DNA from: Anaeramoeba flamelloides
Taxonomy: Eukaryota; Metamonada; Anaeramoebidae
DNA length: 64,000 nt
NCBI GenBank assembly: GCA_027625915.1
Contig: JANTQA010000008.1
Span: forward strand, 2,001,001 to 2,065,000
Reading direction: 5' to 3'
This document shows positions 11,144 through 22,800 of the stretch, one piece after another (the stretch's first letter is position 1; each line of letters starts with the position of its first letter). A program made the translations under genes and the position numbers. The notes under the pieces are model-generated. The model saw nothing but the letters and a program-made list of their open reading frames with translations. It was not told the DNA's origin and ran no database searches.

Positions 11144-11499
11144 AACAAAGATAAAAAAGAATGGGACGAATAACCCACAATCCTTTTTTTTTCAACTCAA
11201 ACAATAAAGTTGAAAAAATAATATGTGCAGTAGATCCAAGAATTGTAACTTTAAAAAAAAATTTTTTTTTAGTGCCGAATTTGATTTATTAGAGCAAGCG
11301 TGAAAAAGTTTACAGACTAAGGTACCTTCAAAAAGTGTGACAAAAAATTTTTGTTATAAAGTGCTAAAAATGGGTCTATTGAAGTTTGCAAACTGTATTA
11401 TTGGCACTTTTTATAAACTTTTATGGAACACTTTTTTAAAAGGACTACCATTTAGGGCTTTATTTTATATATCCTATCAAAAAAGAGAAGGTGCCAAAG

Positions 11500-13188
11500 T
11501 TAATCCCAACACAGGCTTATTTGGTTTCTATCGTTTCTTCTTTGGTGTTCCAAATAAACAAAAAAATTGACACTTTTGGGCAAATTCTCCCAAGCAACAC
11601 CAAAATCACGGTTGTTGATTGAAAAAGATATTTCCCTTTTGGTCATATTTAAAAGAATTTTTATCTCGTCACCTCTCGTAAATGAGTTTGCGTATTGTTG
11701 GGAAATTTTATTTGGATCAAATTTTCTTTTCCAACTATAAATTGATCGTTCAACATTAAATGGATTCCATTCTGTTACCAAATAGTATGTTCCGATCCAT
11801 TCGTGATTTTTTATAAAATTCCTTCGATTCTTGGAATTGACTACACCCAAACAAATCCAATTGTCTTGATTCCGTGAGAAATTAAAGTTGTCAATTTTAA
11901 TTTTGATTTCATGGATGCCTTTTGAATAAATCTGTTTCCCACACACTAAACCAATATAATTCCTTGAGACGTTAATTGCTGTTCTGTTGTTATTTAACAA
12001 GAGAATTGAATGGTCTTTATTCTTTTCATCAAAGATTTCTTTAGAAATGGGATACTTTGGATTTTTGGTGATAATCTGAAGTTCTTCAAATTGCTTTTTG
12101 AAATTGTTCAAAGATAATCTTTTTTTTAATTCTCGATATTCGTAAATTATTTCCAAATTCTGTTTCTTCTGTGTTTCGTGGATTCTTTTTTGTCTTTTTC
12201 TTTTTCCATTTCTTTTGGCTAACAATAGCGATCCTGATTCTTGTTGTTCTTTTTGATCAAAGTTTTGGGTTGTATTTTTATTTTTGTCGTGTTTGTTTTG
12301 TTCTTTTTCTTGTTCTTTTTTTTGTTCTTGCTCTTGTTCTTCTTGTTGTTCATTTTTATTCTTAGTCTTCCTTTTTTTGGGCTTTTTCTGCTGATTTTGA
12401 TGATGGTAATACATCTTTTTTCTCATAGTTCTTAAATTGTTCTTTTCTTTTTTCAATTCCTTTTTCCTTTTCCTTTCTTTTTTTATTCGTTTTTCAAATT
12501 TTGAATGTAAAAACTCTTTCTTGTTTTGTAAAGTTTGAGTCGAGTTGTGAACGAACAAGTCAATCGACTGTTTTAACAAAACTGATTGTTGGTCTATGAA
12601 AGTTTTAAGATGATTGATTTCTTCATTAATTTTGACTTGGTTTTGAATTGATTGTTCAATTGTTCGATCAATTTCCTTTTCTTTTTGTGTTATTTTAACT
12701 TTGAGTTCGTCAATTTCAAATAAAAATTCTTCTGTTGCCAGATCAATCTGAACTGTTATATGGTTTTTCAATTTGCATTCATTTATACAGTCCAAACATT
12801 TCAGGAATTGCTCTTGTTTGCAAAAGTGACTAAAATCTTTGTTATGTCTTTGACACCTTCCCTCAACTTGTGGGTGAAATTTAAAAGAAAAATAAAAAAA
12901 AAAATTTAAGGGTTATTTGGTGTTAAGATTCCAATAGCCAAAGGAAAAGTGAACAATACTTATTTTGGGAGAACGGGAAAGAACAACAAGATATTTTTTG
13001 TGTTTTTGGTTTTGCGAGAAATGGTTTTGTTTATTGCAACCTAAACACAAATAGCTCTCACATTTACAACAAAAGTAAGCCGCTTTTTGGTCACAATTTC
13101 TACAGTGAGGTCTTTTGTCTAGGATTTCAATGGGGAGTGTAATTTCAGATAATTTAAGAGGACTTGTTTGGTTGTTTAATTGTTTCAT
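11500..13188 (-). CDS. B-box / coiled-coil / SPRY protein (TRIM-like, no RING)
   Basis: Two exons: 13188-12960 and 12866-11500. The 93-bp intron (A|GTATTG ... CCCACAAG|TT) restores frame exactly, giving 531 residues. Residues 29-65 are a B-box zinc finger (CRNCDQKAAYFCCKCESYLC). Residues about 81-112, across the junction, are a second one (CQRHNKDFSHFCKQEQFLKC). Next come a coiled coil (about 120-215), a Lys/Glu/Gln low-complexity stretch (EEQEQEQKKEQEKEQ) and a C-terminal SPRY/B30.2 domain (about 360-531) with GLVCGKQIYSKGIHEIKIKI and WICLGVVNSKNR. There is no RING, so E3 ligase activity is not implied. I infer a scaffold or recognition protein that binds a partner through SPRY. Such proteins are numerous in amoebae, so no orthologue name is offered. 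Confidence 0.9.
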
Positions 13189-14716
13189 AATATTTTATAA
13201 TTATGGCAATTACTGAAGGAAAAAATTCCAGAATAAAAAAAATAATAAATGTCACAAATTTATTTAATTTTGATCACCTAAAAAAAAGATCCTGACATGA
13301 GAGCACTCGGGGTTTTAGATTTTGTTGTATTTTAATAACTGGCTTTTTAAGGGAGGAGTCAACTAAATAAAATCTACGAGTAAATTTAATAGCAAATTTG
13401 AAAAAAATTTTACCCAATCTTGAAATTGAAAAATGAATGAAAAAAAATGATTACTACAAAGACAAGAATTTACTTTTAGTGATATTTTCAGAAATGAATT
13501 CTTGTTTTTAAAAGTTGATCCATTTTTATGATTTTTCAAAAAGTTCCAAATTAAAACATATTTCTCAATTATTTTAAAAAAAATTATTTTCTTTGAAAGA
13601 AGATTGAAATCTTATGACCAATGAAGGAAGTGTACAAAAACAAACTTTAAAAATAAAACCATTAAGTTCTAAAATAGCCCACTATTAAAAAATCTACTTA
13701 ATTTCAAAAAAATTAGAATAATTATTTTAAACTTAGAAAATAAATATAATTTTTTGATCCAAAGAAAAGTTCAAACCAATTTTTTCAAATTATTTGAATT
13801 AAAAATATACCAGAAAAAAGAACTTTCAATCAAGGTATTAAAAATTATTCCATAATACTTTTTTAAAAATTGTAAAATTCAACTTATCACATAAAGAAAT
13901 AATTCTTAATTTGATTATTAATAATCAAAAATTAATAACCCGATCTAATTTTTTTCCAGTTGGTTATTAATAACTCAAAAGATTAAATTTATCAATAAAC
14001 TTTACCATTATTTCTCAATTTTTTAAAAGATTTTAAATTAAATAAAACAAATTCAATTTAATATTTCCTTTAAAAAAATAATAAGAACTTGATATTCTCA
14101 AATTATTGATTTTAAGACTAATAATTCGATATTTATATGAATAATATTGGTAAAGGAATATTGTTTAATCTTATAGATTTCAAGAAATTGAATATTTGTC
14201 TGTGAAACAAATAAATGAATATTTTTTTCTGGATCTTCAAAGATTCAATATTTGATTAATTTTTTTTAATTTTTAAAATAAGATTAAAAACCCAACCTTA
14301 TTTTTGAATATAGACTCTTCAGAAATTACTAAAAGTGAGATTTCTTCAAAATAAAAATTTTTTGCAAATTTTTATTTTATTTAATTGATCCAAAAATTCC
14401 TAACTAAAAAAGTTTCAGATCTTTTCACTGAAGATTTCATTGGGAAAAATGAACGGTTTTAAAAATGATAACTCATTTCTCTAAAGTTGAAAAATGAAGT
14501 TATATATTGAGTTTCAATGTACCCTTGTTTAAATAATTACTCTAATATCTTTGGGGAAAAAAATAAATAAAAGTTACGATCCCGAAAAGAATCAAACTTT
14601 TGAAATATAATTTTAAACTTATTAGAATGATGATTAATTAAATTAAACTTGTTCAAAACACTATTTAATCAATCAAAAAACTAAAAATAAAAAATATCAT
14701 TATTTTCCAAACTCGA

Positions 14717-14915
14717 CAGTCAGTTCCACTTTTAAGGCACAAAATTCAATGAAAGTTAAGGCACAATAATAAAAAACACAAATTCAGGCACAAAAAATCA
14801 GATTCTAGTAAAATAAAAGGTAAAAAAAAAAATTACAAATTTTGTACCTTAATTTGAAATTTTTTTGTGCCTTAAATTTCGTTGAAGGTTTGTGCCTTAA
14901 AAGTGGAATTGACTG
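14717..14915. mobile_element. MITE, same family, copy 2
   Basis: About 199 bp. Left end CAGTCAGTTCCACTTTTAAG, right end TTAAAAGTGGAATTGACTG followed by TA. The left flank is GA rather than TA, so one flank base has changed. It shows the best-preserved inner motif series: TTAAGGCACAAA on the left and TTTGTGCCTTAA twice on the right. Confidence 0.85.
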
Positions 14916-15524
14916 TACTAAACCTCTCTAAAACTCGATTTTTTTTCAAAAAAAGTTGATCTACTTGGGCTATCAAACTATTAAATTGATATTTGATAGA
15001 TATCCTAACTTTAAAGAACTTTAGGTTAGCTTTATTACTAGGTTCATAAAAAATTTGGTTATTTATAAAAAGGATAAGATTTCAAATAAAATAAATTACA
15101 CAACAAATAAACTTATTTTAACAATTAAAAATCTTGTTCAGATAATTCTCATGTCAGGTATTTTTTTCAATACTAGAATTTTTTTTTGAATTTTTTTTTT
15201 TAAGGGTGTCTACAATAAAAATCTCATCTATAAAAACGAATGCCCCACCCTTGTAAAAAATAAAAAATGAAAAGAATAGTAAACGACAAATTTACAGAGT
15301 ATTAGCGATATTATCTCAATAAATTCTCGAGTTATTACGACACATAAGCGTATTTTAAGCTAATCTCAAAATAGAACATAAATCTTGATAATATTTTAAA
15401 ATTAGATCTAAACAAAAGGAAAGTGCAATAAATGATTGATTCAAGTTTACCAAATGAATTTTTGAATTTAAGTTCTAAATAGTTTAGTCAAAATTTTTTC
15501 ACTTAATAAAATAAAAAAAATTTT

Positions 15525-16262
15525 GAGTTACAAAAGTGTAAATAAGGTTTTAATATGATTTTCTGTTTGGGTTGTGCATATCGGGAATTCATTGTTTTTA
15601 AAATAAAAACTATTTGGAAAGCAAATTTATTAGATCAAAATGGTTTGTTCTAATTCTTATTAAATGATTCTAAACCACAAGTAAAATTTAAAAAAATTTT
15701 CTATCATGGTTACAAAATAATATCCAAGATTGTAAAAAAAATCTTCATGTTTTCTTTCTTTTTTTTCTTTTAATAAAAATATCTTGTTTTTTAGTTAATT
15801 TTTCGACCACAAATAAAATTACAAAGAAAGATCCCTTTCAAAGAATAAAAAAACATAAAACACAATAGGTGTCATTATAACATCAAATAAAGGGGAGTTT
15901 TCTTAAATTCAACTAATTTTATGTTTAAAAGTTAGCCCGTGAAATTAATTTTTGAGAAAGTCTATCAATTATAAAAGAAAAAATTTCAATCCTTTTTTAT
16001 CCAAAAAAAACAAAAAAATAATATTTAAGATCTTTAATTTTTATTTTTTTGTCATTAAATTCAATTAAAAATCTCGACAAAACTTTTTGCATTAACTATG
16101 TTTTCGTGAAATATCTAATATTTTCCCCATAATGAATCTTTCAAGGTAGCTTTGATATCTACACTTATACTAAAACTGTCATTATATTATTAATCTTTCA
16201 AGATTTATTATCGGTAAAATATTATCAGTATTTCCCTAGAGATATAGGAAATACTGATAGAT
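15525..16262 (+). repeat. Dispersed repeat family A, copy 1
   Basis: Direct counterpart of 43,250-43,985. Long shared words include AAACACAATAGGTGTCATTA, ACTATGTTTTCGTGAAATAT and ATAATGAATCTTTCAAGGTA, with perhaps 20% divergence by eye. The right end carries a perfect 13-bp hairpin (16223-16235 against 16247-16259, TATCAGTATTTCC), which is worn in the other copy. No coding capacity seen. Confidence 0.7.
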
Positions 16263-16300
16263 ATTTCATATTGTATCATACATATTAAAATAAAGTAATA

Positions 16301-16493
16301 AAGTCAGTTCCACTATTAAGGCACAAAGTTTTAACGAAATTTAAGGCACAAAAAATTTTCAAATTAAGGAACATTTTTTGGTTTTTTTTATACAAATAAT
16401 TTTAGTAGAATTTAAATTTTATGCCTTAATTTGTAATTTTTTTTTGGTCTTAAATTTAGTTGAATGTTTTGGTCTTAATAGTGGAACTGACTA
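16301..16493. mobile_element. MITE, same family, copy 3
   Basis: About 193 bp with ends AAGTCAGTTCCACTATTAAG and TTAATAGTGGAACTGACTA, with TA on both sides. Inner TTAAGGCAC/GTGCCTTAA motifs are partly changed to GGTCTTAA. It sits 38 bp beyond the end of repeat family A. Confidence 0.82.
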
Positions 16494-16695
16494 TACTTCA
16501 AAATCTATTTTAATGTTTAAAATATAATTATGTGAGAATTTTATTTGATCCTCTTTCAGTTTTTTGTTATATTTCAGACTATTAATGTTGTTTTGTGTAT
16601 TTAAATCAATTTTTTCTTTTAGAATACTATTCAATAGATGTATTTCAACCAATTAAAATCCTTTTGATATAAAGAATACTCAACGTAACAATACG

Positions 16696-16729
<34 letters not shown>

Positions 16730-18466
16730 TAAAACCTAGGTTTTTTGTATTTTTTTTATTATCACTTTTTTGGAAAGTTCTTTTCCAATTTTTCTACAAA
16801 ACAATATGAAAAAAGCAAAAACAAAAAAAAATAAAAATTCGTTTAAAGATCACTCTGTGATAAAAAAAGTTACTTGGAAAGGAATAATATTTACTTTTAA
16901 TTCCAAGTAAATTGTATCTTGTACCATATATTTATATTTAATATTTTTCCACATTTTTGTTCTAATATTTTTTTCGCTTTTTTTTTTGATACATAATTGT
17001 TTTGGAATTTTATATAGTAAAGTGCTGTGTTAAACAAATTTGTATCATTCGGTTCAGTTTCTAAAAAAAAAAAATATCCTTCAATTTTCATTTATGAACT
17101 AAAATTCCTTTTTTTTTTCTTTTCTTTTTAAAAAAAATTACAACTTTCGTTTTGATGTGTTGGAAAATTTCTTCCATTAGAAAATTATACAATGATGAAT
17201 TATTTCTCATAATAAACACCCCATTTTTAATTCTCTGAATTTTTGAACCATTTTTTACATAACATCGATTACTTTTTTTCATCCTTGAAAAAAGACTTAA
17301 AAATAAAAAATTTTCAAAAACTCAATTTTTTCCTTTTATACTCAAAATACTCCTTTAAGAATTTATGTTAAACCATGTAAATAAAATATTTTGAAATGAT
17401 TCACCACATATTTATAAATATATCATATTTTTCAAATTGATAAATCTTACTGATTTTAAGTACCTAAATTGTTTATGTGAAATAAAATCTGTAAAAAACA
17501 AACTTTTAACAAATACTTGAAAATTTTGATAAATAAAGGAGTAGATATATTCTACTAGTATACTATATTTATATACTAATAGAAAGATAGAAATCAAAAT
17601 AGTTGAAAATATTTATCAAGAAAAAAATAAAAAAATCATTTATTTCTTTATCTTATTTATAATCTTATATACAATACTATTTTTTTTTATTTCTAGCTCA
17701 CTTTTTTTCAATTCTGAAAGTGAAAAAAATATGAGAATCAAATTACTTTTTCGTTCGAAATAATTTCCCAAAATAAATTCGAATTCTAATATATTCATAA
17801 ATTTATGATTATATTCAGAAAATAGGATTATTATATTGAAATTTCTCTTAAAAAAATTGATTCATTGTGTAAATATGTATTTGATTTAATATTTTTTTTA
17901 TATTTCTTCAATTTATAAACTTTCAAAATAATTTTGATTCATAATTTTATTTTTTTCTTTTTTTTTGGGGTGAATCTTTTGTAATTGTTTTTTTAATTTT
18001 GATAATTCAATGTTTTCACTTTGTTCTTTAAAAAGTATTTTCTTTATTTTAACATTGTTTGATAGAAATATTTGAAAATTGAACTTTGAAAGCGAATTTC
18101 TAAAAAAAATGGTTTTGTAAAATAATTATAAATAGAAATGAGAATCAGAAATTAAAGTTAATCGATTGTTTGGATTCATTCAAATTAAGAAGATAAAGAA
18201 AAAAAATCTTCAAAAATACGAAAAAATTCAATTTGACCAAATTTGGGATAGAATAATATACCCATTAATTAAAATATCAAAAACCTCAAAGTTTTTCAAA
18301 GAATGTTAAATTTTTTCCAATATGAAAATTAAAAATTTGTTGCTTAAATTAAAAAAACAAAGATCAAAAAAAACATTTTTTTTTATTATAAAAATTTCAA
18401 ATTATAAAATTATCTAATTTTAAGATAAAATAAATTAAAAAAGAACTTTCAAATAAAGAAAAAATA

Positions 18467-19806
18467 TTAAAACCAAGGATATAATATTGAAGATTGCTTT
18501 TTCAAATTATTTTTATTTCTAGCAATTTTAATTAAATCTCTAACCTTTTGATTGATTGGTTTATTTGTACATTTTATTGGCGCGACATCAATTATTCTAT
18601 TATAAACGGACTCTGCATTTTCTTTCGTTTGCAAGTTAATTTTCTCTGGGAGAGATATCGACACGGATCTGAATTGAGATAAATCGTCTCTAATTAATAA
18701 ATTTAAATAATTTTTGACATGCATTCTCGGGTCTATCAGAGCTTGACCACAGCAGGTAATAACCATTCTAAAGACGCCAGCTATGCCTATTTCGGAAAAG
18801 GTCTTTGCCAAATTAGTGGACAATCTGAAGGGTATCTGCTTTTTTTCGACTTTCTTATCAATCAAAAGAAAGCTATTCTCCTTATTAATATTGTCGATGA
18901 TATTATTGTTAATGTTATTATAATTATAATTGGGTATAAAGCCTTCTTGATTGATTAACCCCGTGGAATGATTAAATTTGATATCAAAAATTGATCGTTC
19001 ATTAACATTCAGGGCATATTCCCAAAAGCAATAATTACCATAGCTCATTAAAAATTGCTTTTTAAATAACCAGAAATCTTCGAATGAATTTAATAATTTG
19101 AACAAATAATGATATAATATATTTTTTGGGAAATATGTTGACTGGATCTGTTTAAAAATTACAAGCTGTTCATCTTCATCTTTCAAATCCTGATTATTAT
19201 TATTACTACCACCACCACCATGATTCAAGTCTTTATAATAATCCAAAGGATCAAATATTGAAATTTTTTCAATTTCTTTATTTAATGGATAGCAGTCACA
19301 CCAATTTTGATAAACATCTGATAATGAGGCATTTATATCGTTTGAACTAATTAATCTAATGTATCTAGATATTGGTATGGTTGTTAAAATATTTGTATGA
19401 ATATTTCTTTTTCTTGTTTGCGGATGCTTTCTAAATAAAATGTTGACTAATCTCATTAATAATAACATTCGTTCTTCCGATCGTGCAACTTTGGAATTTT
19501 CGTTATACTCGACCATGAATGGATATTGTTTCCCATCACTCCCCAATAGTATCATTTTGGTATATGGCTTTGTTCTTGAAGGCGAAAGGGAATTATGTAT
19601 ATAAATTTCTGGAAATATCCGGTGGATTTTTGGATTTCCATTATGTTGGAATTGTTCATTTAAAATAAGTGAATCTTTTTCTAAAAATTGCAAACTTTGT
19701 CCTGGTATTTCAACAATTTCCTCGAAATTACAAAAATCAATTTTTTTCTTTTTATTGATTTCACCTTTATTAACATTCATATTATTATTAACATTCATAT
19801 TATTCA

Positions 19807-19837
<31 letters not shown>

Positions 19838-22800
19838 GTTATCATTGTTATCATTATTATTTTCATCATCATTATTTGAGAGATATTTATCAATATCAGA
19901 AATAGTATAAATATTAGTCAAATTTTTTTCCAAATATTTGATTGGCTTTTTAGATCTAATATTATTTTCAATATCAATAATTAAACTTTTTAATCCGCTA
20001 ATCAATTTTTTTTCAAAATCTTTTTCCCTATTTTCTAAAGATTTTGTAAATATCGAATTTTGATATTCTTTTGTGCCACCACAAATTTTTTTAATATCTA
20101 CCAACATTTCGTTAGTGTTTATTTCTTCAGAATAAAATTTTAATAATAATTTATTTAACTTTACATATCTTATTTGATCATCTGAAGGGAAGAAATTGTT
20201 TAATACTGTTTGAATAAATATATTGATTTGTTGTGTTTCCTTATTTTGATAGAAATAATTATTTAAATTTTCAATCCATTCGGTTTCAATTTTTTCTTTA
20301 TTCATCAAATTTTCTTTAAAATTTTGATTATTATTATTGTTATTGTTATTATTATTATTATTTCCAAAATTGGAAATATTTTCAGGATTTTCAATTAATG
20401 TTGAAGTAAAAGTATCGTATACATTATCTACTTGATCAAAATCAAAAGTATTAGGAAATAACTCGTTATCATATTCACTATTATTATCCTTGTAAAAATT
20501 ATTCATATTTGAGGATTGCTGCTGCTGCTGCTGCTGTTGTTGTTGATTATGTAATTGTTGCTTTTGTTTTTGTTCTTTTAATGACATATTGATTAAAGAT
20601 TCTGTTTCGACAAGGAAATTATAATAAATTTTTTGGGGGTATCTACTAGCAATTTTTTCAAATAAGGATTGGAAATATTTCAAACCATTTTTAGTTTTCA
20701 TTGATTGTATCAATTGGTTAATCCATGGAATCCATATTTTTAAATTGGATTCTTTAAATTTGATTGACAAGACATTTGTTTGGATTTCTTGATAAATCAA
20801 CCAGATGATTCTTGGTACAATTGAATTATATTTATCACCATCTAAATTTGAGCTTTGATGATAATATTCGATTGCCCGTTCTGCCCAACTGTTTTTATTG
20901 GTCTTTGAATATAATAAATCACAGAATTGAGCCCATTTGCTCCAATTTTTACCAATATTTTCTTGTATTCGTATTGAATTATAAAAATGGTTATTGGCCT
21001 TTTCATAATCACCATTGAGGGTATATAATTCACCCTTTAATCTACTTATGGTTGATTGCTGGGTTGGCAATGGGAATAGCTGAGGATTAATACTATTTAA
21101 TTTATTTATCGCCTGTGGCAATTGGTTTTTTTTAGTTAAATAGCATTTTATTAATTCCTTAATTCTTATAAAGTCATTATTTGATTTAATATTTGGATTT
21201 TTAATTATTTCATCGATTGACTTTAATGAAATTAAGCCATTTTTTCTTGCTATCTTGGAATATTTATTCAAAGTAAATATTTTATGATCATTTACTATCG
21301 AATATATTGAAAAAGCATTAGAGCTTTTCATATTATTATTAATATTACTGCTACTGCTGCTACTACTATTATCCTGATGATGATGAAGATGGTTCATGTT
21401 ATTGCTTGTTTTATTTTGTGAATTGATTAATTTGAGACTATCCAAGATCAAATTGAAAACATTTAATCTCCATTTATATAGATCTTGCCAAATTCTAAAA
21501 TCTTCCCAATCGTTTGGTATTCTATTCTTCCAACGATTAAAAATTTCTTGGATAATATAATTGTTTTGCTTATTGTTATTGAGATTATTTAATTGTATTT
21601 GGGTAAGCAATTGGAAGGATTCGTGCAATTCCAAAAATAACTCAAATTTTGTCAAGTCTTCAGCATGACCCAATCCAATTTTCTTTGGAAGGCAATCCCA
21701 ATCCATTAAAATTGCATTCAGGCCGTTATGATAAATTTTATTGAGTTTCGATTGCCAATTCAATATTGTCAGCCGAGGGATTTCATTTTTATAATAATGC
21801 TTTTTCGTATTGATAATTCCCTGTAATTCCAAATAACCCGTGATTAATAATTTCTGTGTTGTGGGCTTTCTCGCCTTTTCAAGATTCTTTTGTATTTCGA
21901 TCCATTTATTCGCCTTCCATAACGAATTAAATAAGGTGTCATACAGGCTAATTTCCTTTGAAAATTCAATCAAAATATCGGTTTGTCCCAAATTTAAAGC
22001 GCAGGTAAACCATTGGTTTTCACAAATGCCAAATTCACTTTTGCCAACATCTTTACTGACCTTTCTCTTTTTAATTTTATTCATCGATTTGGAATACTTT
22101 TCTTGCGCCTCTTGATAAAACCCATGCTGCTCCAAGCTTTGCCCAATTTTGGTTTCCAAATTACAAGATAATTTGTCCCATAATCCAAAAATGTGATCCA
22201 TTTCGCCTAACTTTCGGTAAACTTTATACAAAATGTTATTTCTAGTTTCGTCTTCTTCCTTTTCATGGATATTTAATGCTGTAGATAACATGCCTATCTT
22301 GCTTAATTTGATTTTTTCAATAATAATTAACGGGGTATGGAAAATACCTGATTTTTCTGAAGTGACAGCAATAATTTCAGGGGGGATTCTTATAAATCCC
22401 TTACATCTAAAAAATCCACTCAAAATTGGTAAGAAAATTCTTGATTTTGATTTTTTATCAATATACCTATTTCGCAAAATATTATGAACCAAGAAGGTGA
22501 AGAATTTATTTTGATCTTCTTTATTAATTAAGATATTGCTCCAAATTGATACAAAAACATCTGGCCAGAGGAATTCTAAAAATTTCTCATTTAATATTAA
22601 TAATTCAAATAGGGTTATTAATATTGAATTTGATTTTAAATAATTGCCATTCTCATTTTTGTATTTTGCCTTTTCTTTTTCTTTTTCTCTCAAGTTATTA
22701 TTTTCATTAATTAAAATTTCCTGACTATAATTGTTTGTTTTCTGATACTTGGTCCTGTCTTTATTTAAATTGGGGAAATTGATTTTTTTTTGTGTTAATG

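Larger units (their letters stand above)
6953..11499. other. Gene-free stretch made of dispersed repeats and transposon-like elements
   Basis: Contains a repeat-family D copy (about 7,740-9,250, matching 13,490-14,600), a TA-flanked MITE (9254-9447), a TIR element (9611-10831) and a smaller TIR element (10882-11143). A plus-strand open stretch at 8,796-9,053 (RLYHDVIYSYKLSKLPKAEF) reads somewhat like protein, but it lies inside the repeat and has no ATG start. No other gene seen. Confidence 0.5.
13189..18466. other. Gene-free stretch: repeat families A, C and D, two MITEs, two orphan ORFs
   Basis: Contains family D (about 13,490-14,600), a MITE (14717-14915), family A (about 15,525-16,262), a MITE (16301-16493), an AT microsatellite (about 16,697-16,720) and family C (about 17,511-18,240). 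Two minus-strand ORFs with real ATGs at 17,282 (KKSNRCYVKNGSKIQRIKNG, to 17,088) and 17,091 (to 16,897; ETEPNDTNLFNTALYYIKF, ending WYKIQFTWN) have protein-like composition. A good acceptor (T-run, then TAG) lies at about 17,060, but the phases do not join. They may be a decayed gene. Confidence 0.45.

Noticed and set aside
12171-12435. Plus-strand Phe/Leu-rich ORFs inside the B-box/SPRY gene
   Set aside because: Antisense of the Gln/Glu/Lys low-complexity stretch, with no independent signal.
16697-16720. AT microsatellite as a regulatory element
   Set aside because: Simple AT slippage, far from any gene.
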